64,000 nt of DNA from Arthrobacter psychrochitiniphilus. GTDB lineage: Bacteria; Actinomycetota; Actinomycetes; Actinomycetales; Micrococcaceae. Positions 52,690 to 61,872 of this stretch are shown piece by piece (position 1 is the stretch's first letter; each line of letters opens with the position of its first letter). Under the pieces are notes generated by a model. That model made no database searches and was not told the origin of the DNA. It saw only the letters and a list, made by a program, of their open reading frames with translations. Made by a program: the position numbers and the translations under genes. The DNA lies in the NCBI RefSeq assembly GCF_003185915.1, contig NZ_QHLZ01000001.1, forward strand, positions 310,001 through 374,000, written 5' to 3'.

Positions 52690-53060
52690 CAACACGACGA
52701 TGCTAGAGAATAAGAGTGGGCAGATCTCATGGCCACCAATGGACATTTCTGCTGGCCAGAGGGCAGTTACGTGGCCGCTAACAGTTTTGACCAGCCACCA
52801 GGAGACGCCGAACGCGGCCGCGACTTCAGAGGCGGAGTGCCCAGAATCAATGACTGCGTCATTGAGGGCTTCTTTCAACCATGTGGCGGAACGGGCTAAC
52901 CGTGGCGACCAAGGAGTTGCCTCGGAAAAGATCTTTCAGGCACAGAGAGCCTCGTCGCAAAAAGAGCCGGCGCTTGGCCGACATGAGTTTGACATTCCCG
53001 GCGGCAAGGATGTCCTAACCAGCTGGATCCGACGCGATTGTACCCGAGACACCAGGACGG
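52690..53060 (-). pseudogene. ISL3-family transposase, N-terminal fragment
   Basis: Within 52603-52878 the minus strand encodes AVIDSGHSASEVAAAFGVSW and WLVKTV, the helix-turn-helix of ISL3 transposases, then MSIGGHEICPLLF where a functional copy has the LGIDEHRYRSVRF catalytic Asp block (Asp is Gly here). Upstream frames (about 52880-53060) contain shifted pieces of the N-terminal region. It is in the same orientation as the C-terminal piece at 50914-51488. Confidence 0.65.
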
Positions 53061-53505
53061 CTCAGCCAGGGAAAGCTGTCGGGAAGTCCGAAGCAACCAC
53101 GGCGGCACGGATACCGGTGCCATAATCATTGCTGACGAAGAGGAGCTGATAATTAGACAGATTGAAGAAGGTCGTCTCCGCATCAAGGTATGACTGGGTA
53201 GGCTGGATCGAGGCTCGTGGTTCCTGACCTGAGAAGAACGATATACTCATCCATCTCAGCAGGGTGACGAGGTCCTACTTTGCTACGACGTGAACCCCAG
53301 ATTCACCAAGAACCCTGAAGAGCCCGTGAGTGCGGACTCAGCAGAAGCCCACCTCAGGAGTTTTCGACGCTAAGCACATCAGTTAAAAGACCTAGCAGCC
53401 ACCCTGGCCAACTTTGACCTACAACCTAGGCCTATAATTAAACTTGTACGCGAAAATTCTGCAGCTAGAGATCTCACAGCACATAACGATTAGGTAACAT
53501 AAGAT
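53061..53505. other. Intergenic region before the EPS cluster
   Basis: About 445 bases. No convincing gene; short frames on both strands lack motifs. GC content falls toward the right end, marking the transition into the AT-rich EPS cluster whose promoter should lie here. Confidence 0.4.
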
Positions 53506-54810
53506 TTGAACTGGACTCCACCTAAGCTGCGACGCTTACTGATTGGCCCAGAAAACATTCTGGGGGTCATGACAGGGCAAGTCGCTAGAATTGCAATTCA
53601 AGCACTATATTTCATCCTTTTGGCTAGGCTTCTAGGCGTGTCGGGATACGGAACCTTCGCAGCAATCGTAGCCGCAGGGGCAATTGCTGCTCCTTTCAGC
53701 TCAATCGGTACCAACATCTTAATGGTTCGCAATATCGCGCAAGGGAAGTCTTCGGCAAAATCAGAATGGCTTAGAGCGCTACTATATTCAACCCTCCTCG
53801 GAACTCTATTAGCAGCCGCTACAGCTTATATTGTATCCAATTTTAAAGCTTTTGATACCTCCATAGCTGTGATTTTTGGACTTATAGTCGCTGACTCGGT
53901 CGGTCTAAAAATAATTGAAATGTCAGGAAGTTTCTGGCAGGCACTTGGCAAGAGTTCCCAACTCGTGTGGCTTCCCCCAGTGATCAATTTTTTGAGGTTG
54001 ATTGCTACGGCATTTCTAATGTTCAACCAGATAAACGTAGATATAGCGGTTTGGTCAGTTGTATATTCCCTTGTCACTTTGCCTCTCGCCCTAGTCATTG
54101 CACTTATTACAACTCAACTAAGTCCAGGGCCCGCAAACTACAATAAGTTCTGGAAAATCAGTAGAAGTGAAATACGTCAGGGCCTCCAATTTTGCTTTGG
54201 CGTTTCCGCAGCGACGGCCTACAATGATATTGATAAAACCCAATTGGCAAGTATGATATCAACTTCATCCGCAGGAATATACGCCTCGGCTTATAAGATC
54301 ATTGACATGGCCTATGTACCCATACGATCCATAGCTATTGCCTTTTATCCTAAATTTTTCAAAACAGGTAAAGAAGGAATCGCGGCATCGAATCGGCTGG
54401 CTCGAAAGATCCTCCTACCATGCTTATGCCTAGGCGCCCTTGGATTCACTATAGTCCAGTTCGCCGCCCCATTGGTGACAATATTGCTAGGAGATGATTT
54501 TAAACGTAGCGAATCTATTATGAGAGGACTGGCATTTGTACTATTAATCAGACCCTTGAGTTTTACAGCTGGAGACTCGCTTACGGGATCAGGAAATCAG
54601 GGTTTCAGGACGAGTATTCAGATCACGCTTACCCTGGCAAATTTTATGGGTAATCTAATTTTAATTCCGCAACTCGGAATAGAGGGAGCCATAATAACTA
54701 CTATTGTCTGCGAACTCGTACTAGCAATAACCATGTGGACATATGCACTAAGGCTCGAAAAAAAAGCCAGTAGACGGAAGACTCATGAAGCCATTCACAC
54801 TCTCCAGTAA
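53506..54810 (+). CDS. Oligosaccharide flippase (Wzx-like, MOP superfamily)
   Basis: A 434-residue protein with about 12 membrane spans, beginning MTGQVARIAIQALYFILLAR and with IYASAYKIIDMAYVPIRSIA at mid-length, the polysaccharide-synthesis flippase pattern. It would move lipid-linked repeat units to the outer leaflet. TTG start with an AGGTAA-like site. The last 26 bases overlap the next gene. Sequence is clearly AT-richer than the flanking genome. Confidence 0.88.
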   Translation: MNWTPPKLRRLLIGPENILGVMTGQVARIAIQALYFILLARLLGVSGYGTFAAIVAAGAIAAPFSSIGTNILMVRNIAQGKSSAKSEWLRALLYSTLLGTLLAAATAYIVSNFKAFDTSIAVIFGLIVADSVGLKIIEMSGSFWQALGKSSQLVWLPPVINFLRLIATAFLMFNQINVDIAVWSVVYSLVTLPLALVIALITTQLSPGPANYNKFWKISRSEIRQGLQFCFGVSAATAYNDIDKTQLASMISTSSAGIYASAYKIIDMAYVPIRSIAIAFYPKFFKTGKEGIAASNRLARKILLPCLCLGALGFTIVQFAAPLVTILLGDDFKRSESIMRGLAFVLLIRPLSFTAGDSLTGSGNQGFRTSIQITLTLANFMGNLILIPQLGIEGAIITTIVCELVLAITMWTYALRLEKKASRRKTHEAIHTLQ

Positions 54811-55768
54811 ACCAATATCTGTTCAGAATCCCTCCAAGTCAGACAAAATCGTTTCGGTTATTATTCCAACAATTGGACGCAATGAACTCAGCAGAGCCAT
54901 ATTAAGCGCTAGGAACCAGAAGACCGTCTATCAGATAGAAATAATCGTAGTCATTGATCTCGCTCAATCGCAGATAACATCCGAGACACTTAACGTCCTC
55001 TCGGATGCCGATGTTGTTGTGTGTACTGGAGGAAATAGCCGAGGTGGGGGTGCACGAAACATTGGAATGAGCTATGCCAATGGGGACTGGCTGGCTTATC
55101 TTGACGATGATGACTATTGGACTGAAGACAAGATAGAAAAACAAATGGACTTGGCTACAGAAATCCTTAAAAAAGGACTTCTCCCAGTTATTGGTTGTAG
55201 AGTCAACTTACATTATCCCAAGTCTAAGACTTTTACGGAACATACTCCCGTTTCCCTTATTCAAGCCGGTCAACCCATCTGGGAATATCTGTTCCATAAA
55301 CGCAGGCCAGGAGCAGGTCGGTCGTCTTTCGCAACCTCCACGATGCTGCTACCTATGGAATTGGCACGTAGCATTGAGTGGGACACTGAACTTAAACGCC
55401 ACCAAGACTGGGATTATTTGCTCCGCCTATCGGCATTAGACGGAGTATTTTTTCAACAGATCGAAGACTCAGTTGTAGTTTACGATGTTGGATCTCAGGG
55501 GTCAATTTCTTCTTCATCGGACTGGAAATCATCTTTAGACTGGGCACAAGCTGCTCTTGTAGAAACTAGCCCAAAGACTCTGGCCGAATTTTTATCCGCT
55601 CAAACACTAAGATATGCCTTTCAAGCTCGAAGCCTAACCGGCTTCATATCGACTTGCCTTGCTCTAATCAGAAATAGACGGCTCCCGAGCTTGCAGTCTT
55701 CTCTGATAGGATTTTCTGGGATTATTGGACGTGGAACTCTAGAACGGATAATGAGCGTACTTAAGTGA
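54785..55768 (+). CDS. GT2 family glycosyltransferase
   Basis: A 327-residue GT-A enzyme: KIVSVIIPTIGRNELSRAIL at the N terminus, ARNIGMSYANGDWLAYLDDD with the DxD-type metal site DDDDYW, and the acceptor-side segment RHQDWDYLLRLS. No membrane spans, so it acts on the cytoplasmic face on lipid-linked sugars. It overlaps the flippase gene by 26 bases and the next transferase by four, showing tight coupling. Confidence 0.9.
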   Translation: MKPFTLSSKPISVQNPSKSDKIVSVIIPTIGRNELSRAILSARNQKTVYQIEIIVVIDLAQSQITSETLNVLSDADVVVCTGGNSRGGGARNIGMSYANGDWLAYLDDDDYWTEDKIEKQMDLATEILKKGLLPVIGCRVNLHYPKSKTFTEHTPVSLIQAGQPIWEYLFHKRRPGAGRSSFATSTMLLPMELARSIEWDTELKRHQDWDYLLRLSALDGVFFQQIEDSVVVYDVGSQGSISSSSDWKSSLDWAQAALVETSPKTLAEFLSAQTLRYAFQARSLTGFISTCLALIRNRRLPSLQSSLIGFSGIIGRGTLERIMSVLK

Positions 55769-56940
55769 AAAGAAAGAAGCCCCAGAAGGAAAACGATAGT
55801 GCTTGCCCTCAGGACATTGATGCCCGTAGGAGCATACTGATTGTTGTATCACATTTATATCCAACATTTGGATTAGAGAAACTTGCCATAGTTCTAGCTC
55901 GTGAACTGGCTCGAGAATTTAATGTTCGCATCATTTCATTGGGAAGCATCGACGGAATTACGATAGCCGATGTTCATATTGAGAGTCTCGGGAACAGTCG
56001 CAAGGGTCTCGGTCGGTTACTCAGTCCAATCAGAATATTTGGCTCGGCCAACCGTAAAACAGATGACATTACAATACTCGTTGGCGTCTGGGTAGCTATT
56101 CCGTGGTTAATTGCACGATTGAGGAACTGCCGCCGAACCATTATATGGGAGCACTCGCTCTTGTCTGAAAAGTATATGTTCGACAATCGCTTGCAGCTTC
56201 TTTCAAAGTTCGCGAAATTTCTATATAGACGTACTCCTGCTCTCGTTGCAGTCAGTGCACCTCTAGCAAACGATTTAGTTTCCGAAGGGCACAGGAATGT
56301 CACGCCTATCAACAATCCAGTAGTCGCTTTGAATCGTGGCAACATGGTGAGTCGGATGAGTTTATCTGACACACAATCAATCAAACTGATTTCTATCGGA
56401 TCATTTAATCCGATTAAAAGGCAAGGGCTAATTATATCAGCTCTCGAACTACTGCCCAGCAGCGTTTCACTCATACTAGTTGGAGATGGTCCTCTTCGCG
56501 CGAGCCTGCAAGAGCAAGTTAGGCTCGCCGGACTTCAAGAAAGAGTACAATTCACCGGATTTCTGGACACTCAAGAAATTTCTCTCTTATTAGGCGAATC
56601 CCATTTTCTTGTCCACGCAGGTAAATCCGAAACTTTTGGCTTGGTGCTCGTTGAAGCCGCTGAGGCCCGAGTTCCAGTAATCGCGACGCATTGTATTGCC
56701 ACAAATTACCTTATCAGTGATTTTGTCCCTGGAGTTCTTACCGAAGCATCCCCTAGTGCTATTGCCGATGCTGTTATTGAGATAAATAGACAAGATTACA
56801 CTCAAGATGTTTTTGCAGCGGCTGATTCATTAAGAGACGAATATTTTTCTTTACAAGATTTTATTATAAAATGGACAGCTCTGGTCAATGAGGTAGTGCG
56901 TCAGGATCGAAAAGAGTATTCACTTTATGACAAACGTTGA
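55765..56940 (+). CDS. GT4 family glycosyltransferase (group 1)
   Basis: A 391-residue GT-B enzyme with ISIGSFNPIKRQGLIISAL as the donor-domain start, LVGDGPLRASLQEQV, and the nucleotide-sugar motif E-x7-E in GKSETFGLVLVEAAEA. GTG start overlapping the previous stop by four bases; its 3' end overlaps the polymerase gene by 14. It adds one sugar of the repeat unit; sugar identity cannot be inferred. Confidence 0.9.
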   Translation: MKRKKPQKENDSACPQDIDARRSILIVVSHLYPTFGLEKLAIVLARELAREFNVRIISLGSIDGITIADVHIESLGNSRKGLGRLLSPIRIFGSANRKTDDITILVGVWVAIPWLIARLRNCRRTIIWEHSLLSEKYMFDNRLQLLSKFAKFLYRRTPALVAVSAPLANDLVSEGHRNVTPINNPVVALNRGNMVSRMSLSDTQSIKLISIGSFNPIKRQGLIISALELLPSSVSLILVGDGPLRASLQEQVRLAGLQERVQFTGFLDTQEISLLLGESHFLVHAGKSETFGLVLVEAAEARVPVIATHCIATNYLISDFVPGVLTEASPSAIADAVIEINRQDYTQDVFAAADSLRDEYFSLQDFIIKWTALVNEVVRQDRKEYSLYDKR

Positions 56941-58225
56941 GTTGTTTGTTCCCTTACTTTCGCTTATATCTGTGATGCTGGTAATTAACCGCTTGTATCA
57001 CGAAATACGACAGAGCGATGATCGCCTTGTCGCGTCATTTATAAGCTTATTAATTCCTGCAATTCTTCTAATGAACTCGTCGATTGTTCCTGCCAACATT
57101 ACATATGGCGTTATGTTAATAATTGTGGCATTGTTTGTGCTTATCATAGATTTGAGCGTGAATAAGAAGACGAGTACAAATGTGACTGGTCGGGGTCGGT
57201 CTGCAATACTATTGATATCAATCATCCCTCTTTGGATGTGGTTTGTTAACATACTTCAGAACCCCGAACTCCCCTATTTGTTACTTCTGGGTCGTCTTCT
57301 CCCCGGTATATTTTTACTGGTATTTACGAATCTAGTAATTAATACGCGTTTAAGCTGGCGATTGCCGGCGCTGTCATTTGTTGTAGGATCTTTATTTGTA
57401 AATATAACTGCGTTATTTGCGGCATCCGCATGGCGTCCCTGTGACCAGTTTAAATGCGGTCCTTTTGGTGCTCTTTATATAGGTGGATATAATACGGAAA
57501 ATTCTCTCGCTATGTTTTCAGGTGCGGCTTTTATCTGCAGCTTGGCTGCTTTGTCTGGATATAGGCGCTTTTTGATTTGCTTAACTTTCTTATTGTGCCT
57601 TTTCGCAACCGAATCCAGAACGTCGCAGTTGGCTACACTATTTGGAACTGCCGCCTTTGTCATGTCTACGCTCATCATAAACAAAACGGGATGGCGGAGG
57701 AAAAATGTTTGGGCCATTTGCTTTGCTTTATTCAGTACTCTAAGTCTTTCGCTCGTTGGACTTTTTCTAATAATGACTTCGGAACCAACAAGCTTAAGCA
57801 ATCGAGGCAACACTTGGATAGCGGGCATACGTGCTCTTGGTGATGCTTGGCCTGTCGGATTGGGCATTGATCGGTGGGTGTTTTATCAGTCAATAGGCAT
57901 TGTGCCACCGTTGTTCCCGCATTCAGAGTATTTGATACTGATTTTCGGTGGCGGCATTTTTGCTTTAGCTTTGTTTGCTTTTATATTATTCAAAACTATT
58001 TTGGCTGGGAATATTGGACTTTTGGGTAATGCTTTGATAATTGGTTTCGTTATTTATTCTCTTGTTGCTGGCCTCACCGAAGTTATCTGGAATCCACTGG
58101 CTCTGGATGGGGGACTTGTATTTCCTGCTATGTTTTTGCTATTTCTTGCGTCGGGTCCTGGTGGCGCGACGCTCTCAAAACGACGAGAGCGGCGCCATGC
58201 CGAATTTTCTCCTGTGACCAAATAG
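56927..58225 (+). CDS. O-antigen-ligase/polymerase-like protein (Wzy)
   Basis: A 432-residue membrane protein with about 11 spans and a large periplasmic-type loop before SLSNRGNTWIAGIRALGDAW and GLGIDRWVFYQ, then PPLFPHSEYLILIFGGGI; this N-R-x-x-x-W and H-S-E pattern is typical of Wzy/WaaL/EpsG-like polymerases. It would link flipped repeat units outside. The most AT-rich gene in the window and last of the four overlapping EPS genes. Confidence 0.85.
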   Translation: MTNVELFVPLLSLISVMLVINRLYHEIRQSDDRLVASFISLLIPAILLMNSSIVPANITYGVMLIIVALFVLIIDLSVNKKTSTNVTGRGRSAILLISIIPLWMWFVNILQNPELPYLLLLGRLLPGIFLLVFTNLVINTRLSWRLPALSFVVGSLFVNITALFAASAWRPCDQFKCGPFGALYIGGYNTENSLAMFSGAAFICSLAALSGYRRFLICLTFLLCLFATESRTSQLATLFGTAAFVMSTLIINKTGWRRKNVWAICFALFSTLSLSLVGLFLIMTSEPTSLSNRGNTWIAGIRALGDAWPVGLGIDRWVFYQSIGIVPPLFPHSEYLILIFGGGIFALALFAFILFKTILAGNIGLLGNALIIGFVIYSLVAGLTEVIWNPLALDGGLVFPAMFLLFLASGPGGATLSKRRERRHAEFSPVTK

Positions 58226-58741
58226 AGGCCCGGCGCAACTGCAAAATCGATTACTGGCTAGGGTTGCAGGCGGCGTCAACCCGTCTTAGCAACAAATGCT
58301 TGAAGGGCCCGATCCATGCCAATCAGCTCCACTACTTTGTAAGAATTTACGTGTCCCCATCAACGATCGAAGCGCTCGAGCTGGCACCACATTTTTCCAA
58401 GACCCCAAGGTACCGGGCTCTCCGCGGTTCTGGGTGAATCTCAGTGAAATCTGGTTTCGTCTCCTTGAAAGCAGGTGTTGCGTAACCCTTGTGATGGACT
58501 GTCGCCGATGAGTGGGTGCTGAAATCTCAACAATGAACTGCTAGATGACACTCACGTATTCGGACTCTAGTCTTCACAAGAATGTTGCGAACTCACTGAC
58601 CTCGGCCCACACAAGCCCTGTAACCTCATTGACTTGACTCGGACGGCTGCGAATTATTGAGAAGTACTGGATCTCCGCTATGATCGATATGCCGAGGCAA
58701 AAGCTCGGCAACAACAGCTGTTAAGCATCTGATACAACCAA
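58226..58741. other. Gene-free stretch inside the EPS region
   Basis: About 515 bases. A short hairpin, GGGTTG...CAACCC at 58261-58282, may end the four-gene EPS transcript. A 71-codon frame at 58296-58511 has no recognisable motif. The stretch separates the AT-rich cluster from genes of more native composition and may hold recombination debris plus the promoter for the kinase gene. Confidence 0.45.
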
Positions 58742-60244
58742 ATGGGGACACCGAACTTGGAATTACGCGACTACATTCGCATGCTTCGCCGCAACTGGAT
58801 TAGTGTCATTGCACTAGGACTAGTTGGACTTCTAGCCGGCGGGACTTTTTCCGTATTGAGCAAGCCGGTGTATACAGCTGAGACGCAACTCTTCGTGGCA
58901 ACTCAAAACTCTGGATCTGTTCAGGATCTGCAGACTGGCAATATGTTCGTTCAGGCGAGAGTTTCGTCCTATGTCGCGACTGCGAAGACTCCCACTGTCC
59001 TGCAACCCGTTATCGACTCTCTGGGCCTCGAAATTTCCCCAAAGCAGCTGGCAAAATCCATTAAAACAACGTCAGACGTTAAAACCGTTCTCATAACTAT
59101 TTCCGTAGATGACAGATCGCCGGTTCAAGCCGCAGCAGTAGCCCATGCCATTGCCAGTAGTTTGATCACGACGGTCGACAACTTGGAAAAGCCAACGGAC
59201 GGTGGTTCTTCACCTGTGAAGCTTTCAGTGGTAACGCCTGCTACTGCGCCCTCGGCACCTTCATCGCCCAATCTGCCGGTCAACATCGTATTAGGGCTAT
59301 TTTTGGGATTAGCACTAGGAATAGTAGCAGCGCTACTTCGAACTAGTCTGGACACACGGATTCGAGGGGAAGCGGACCTGATCCGTATTACCGACGTGCC
59401 GGTGCTTGGCGGCATAGCCTTCGACCACGACGCCATTCAGAATCCGTTGCTTTCCGAAGAAAATAGCCACAGTCATCGTTCGGAGTCATTCAGGCATCTA
59501 CGTACGAACCTTCAGTTCGCTCAAGTCAACATCAGCAGCAATACTCTCCTCGTGACGTCCTCACTCCCTGGAGAAGGTAAGAGCACCACAGCAACCAACC
59601 TTGCTCTGGCTATGGCCGAGGCTGGAAAGTCCGTTGTACTGGTCGATGCCGACCTGCGCCGACCCATGGTTGCCAAGTATCTGGGACTTGAGGGCGCTGC
59701 CGGTCTAACCACTGCATTGGTGGGAGAAGCCCATCTCAACGATCTTCTCCAACCATGGGGTGAACATAAACTTCAGGTACTGACGTCTGGACAAGTCCCT
59801 CCAAATCCCAGTGAATTACTAGGGTCGGAAAACATGTCATCATTGATCCAGAGTTTGGAGTCAGATTTTGATGCAGTGGTCATAGATGCTCCTCCCCTGC
59901 TACCTGTTACCGATGCAGCCGTGCTGGCACAAAGAGTCGGAGGCGTTATAATGGTTGTAGGTTGCCATACGGTAAAATCTACCGAGGTTGAAAAGGCACT
60001 CAACACTCTTAAACTCGTAGATGCTGACGTCTTAGGGATAGTACTTAATCGCGTTCCAATCAAGGGTCCCGACGCATACGCATACAGCTATTATGGATAT
60101 AGCTCAAGGTCAGAAAGTGAAACAGGGCCTCTAGTTATCTCGGAAAATCGAATCAGGACAGCCGATAGTGTCGAGCTTCACGATGAAGATGAATTCGATA
60201 GAATACTGCGTGGTCCTATAAGCAGGGCTTCCAGACGAGGCTGA
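58742..60244 (+). CDS. Polysaccharide co-polymerase / BY-family tyrosine autokinase (Wzz + Wzc-like fusion)
   Basis: A 500-residue membrane kinase controlling exopolysaccharide chain length. The Wzz part has two spans (about 18-38 and 180-200) around an extracellular helical loop. The cytoplasmic kinase has Walker A SLPGEGKSTTATNLALAMAE, A' VVLVDADLRRPM and Walker B FDAVVIDAPPLLP, then a tyrosine cluster DAYAYSYYGYSS for autophosphorylation, unusually followed by about 50 further residues. ATG at 58742 or TTG at 58757 (LELRDYIRML, preceded by GGGGAC) could be the start. The LMW phosphatase at 49744 is its probable counter-enzyme. Confidence 0.92.
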   Translation: MGTPNLELRDYIRMLRRNWISVIALGLVGLLAGGTFSVLSKPVYTAETQLFVATQNSGSVQDLQTGNMFVQARVSSYVATAKTPTVLQPVIDSLGLEISPKQLAKSIKTTSDVKTVLITISVDDRSPVQAAAVAHAIASSLITTVDNLEKPTDGGSSPVKLSVVTPATAPSAPSSPNLPVNIVLGLFLGLALGIVAALLRTSLDTRIRGEADLIRITDVPVLGGIAFDHDAIQNPLLSEENSHSHRSESFRHLRTNLQFAQVNISSNTLLVTSSLPGEGKSTTATNLALAMAEAGKSVVLVDADLRRPMVAKYLGLEGAAGLTTALVGEAHLNDLLQPWGEHKLQVLTSGQVPPNPSELLGSENMSSLIQSLESDFDAVVIDAPPLLPVTDAAVLAQRVGGVIMVVGCHTVKSTEVEKALNTLKLVDADVLGIVLNRVPIKGPDAYAYSYYGYSSRSESETGPLVISENRIRTADSVELHDEDEFDRILRGPISRASRRG

Positions 60245-60356
60245 ATTACCTCAGATTAGGTTCACAAGCAGGAGAGTTTTGCTTCTGAATAGTGGTGTAT
60301 TGTTGTTCGATTTATGAAGTAATCTGTTATATGTACGCGTTTATTTGGGGAAACAA

Positions 60357-61799
60357 TTGAATTCAAAGAACTGGCGAACACGCTACGCTCGTCGCATCAG
60401 TATGGTCGATGCTGTGGTTGTAACTTGGTCAATCGTGGGAGCTCATCTTCTCCGTTTTGGCCTTCACCCCGCTACCTCAGATTCAATTGCAGGCGCCCCC
60501 GTAGCCACATATACTCTGGTTACAATTTTGCTCCCTCCATTCTGGTGGTTGATGCTTGGAGCATGGGGCAGTAGGGAACCCCGAATGCTCGGTGCTGGTG
60601 CTGAGGAATACAAGCGGGTTCTCGCAGCCACTCTGTGGCTATTCGGGACAATCGCGATAGTTGCCTACGCCTTACAAATCGATCTAGCACGAAGCTACGT
60701 CGGCTCAGCTTTCCCTTTGGGCGCAGTTGGTCTAATCGCTGGACGGTGGGTACTACGGCAGCATCTACGCCTGGAGCGCAGCCGAGGAGGAAGCGTATCG
60801 CGACTACTGCTAGTAGGGGGCCCGTCAGCGATCGGACATCTGGTCAGCGCATTGCAACGAGCTCCAAACGCAGGATATTCGCCAATAGCGGGCTACTTGG
60901 CTTCCAATGATACTCATGCAATAGCTGACGCACCTGATCTGCCTCTCTTTCATGGAAACGGCACAGCGGAAGAGATCCGAAATGTAGTCAGCGCAAGCGG
61001 TGCGGATGCTGTTGCCATCACCACCGGAGTTCGACTCACGCCCCAAACCATGCGTCAACTCGGATGGGACTTGGCGGCAGCCAATATCGGTTTGATCTTG
61101 GCACCGGCTCTCACCGACATAGCTGGCCCACGCATACACACTCAGCCTGTGGCAGGCCTACCCTTGATCCATGTTTCCACTCCAAAACTCACCGGTGGTA
61201 AGCGAGTCGCCAAGCGTTCATTTGATGTGCTTGGTTCGGCACTCTTGATTTTGATCCTCTCTCCTGTTTTGGCGGTTATTGCTCTGACAATCAAGCTGTC
61301 AAGCCCCGGGCCTGTGTTGTATTTCCAAGAACGTGTGGGATTGCGAGGTTCAACCTTCAAAATGACCAAGTTCAGGTCGATGGTGCCCGGTGCCGACCAC
61401 CAACTCGATAAACTACTGGTGGCTCAAGGCTCAGCGGGTACGCCACTTTTCAAAGTGGAAAACGACCCTCGCATTACACCCATCGGAGGGATCTTGCGAA
61501 AATATTCCCTGGATGAGCTACCACAGCTGTTCAATGTATTTTTTGGCAGCATGAGCTTGGTGGGGCCGCGACCGCAACGGGACGGTGAAGTTGCCCTCTA
61601 CGACCACGCGGCGCACCGCAGGCTATATGTCCAGCCCGGTATGAGCGGACTTTGGCAGGTAAGCGGTCGTTCTAATCTGACTTGGGACGAAAGCATCAAA
61701 CTAGACCTTTATTACGTTGAGAATTGGTCAATGGCCGCAGATCTCCTAATTCTTTTCAAGACCTTCAAAGCAGTCTTTTTCAGTACCGGTGCCGTTTGA
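60357..61799 (+). CDS. Polyprenyl glycosylphosphotransferase (WbaP/EpsL-type initiating sugar transferase)
   Basis: About 480 residues. Four N-terminal spans and a CoA-binding-like middle domain (about 150-265) precede the catalytic domain: KRSFDVLGSALLILILSPVL membrane anchor, FQERVGLRGSTFKMTKFRSM, DELPQLFNVFFGSMSLVGPR and QPGMSGLWQVSGRSNLTWDE. It transfers a sugar 1-phosphate to undecaprenyl phosphate, the first step of EPS repeat synthesis. TTG at 60357 has GGGG six bases upstream; TTG at 60345 is an alternative. Follows the kinase gene by about 110 bases. Confidence 0.93.
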   Translation: MNSKNWRTRYARRISMVDAVVVTWSIVGAHLLRFGLHPATSDSIAGAPVATYTLVTILLPPFWWLMLGAWGSREPRMLGAGAEEYKRVLAATLWLFGTIAIVAYALQIDLARSYVGSAFPLGAVGLIAGRWVLRQHLRLERSRGGSVSRLLLVGGPSAIGHLVSALQRAPNAGYSPIAGYLASNDTHAIADAPDLPLFHGNGTAEEIRNVVSASGADAVAITTGVRLTPQTMRQLGWDLAAANIGLILAPALTDIAGPRIHTQPVAGLPLIHVSTPKLTGGKRVAKRSFDVLGSALLILILSPVLAVIALTIKLSSPGPVLYFQERVGLRGSTFKMTKFRSMVPGADHQLDKLLVAQGSAGTPLFKVENDPRITPIGGILRKYSLDELPQLFNVFFGSMSLVGPRPQRDGEVALYDHAAHRRLYVQPGMSGLWQVSGRSNLTWDESIKLDLYYVENWSMAADLLILFKTFKAVFFSTGAV

Positions 61800-61872
61800 T
61801 CTGGCTCCCTACATGCTTCGATTTCCGCACTTAGTAGTAATTATCACAATCAAAACATTTAAGGCTTCCTCA

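Noticed and set aside
53062..53250. 62-codon minus-strand frame (YQLLFVSNDYGTG) considered as an EPS gene remnant
   Set aside because: Reads plausibly but is short, lacks a ribosome site and could not be tied to a family.
58296..58511. 71-codon frame between the EPS polymerase and the tyrosine kinase
   Set aside because: No motif, no ribosome site and no spacing typical of the neighbouring coupled genes.
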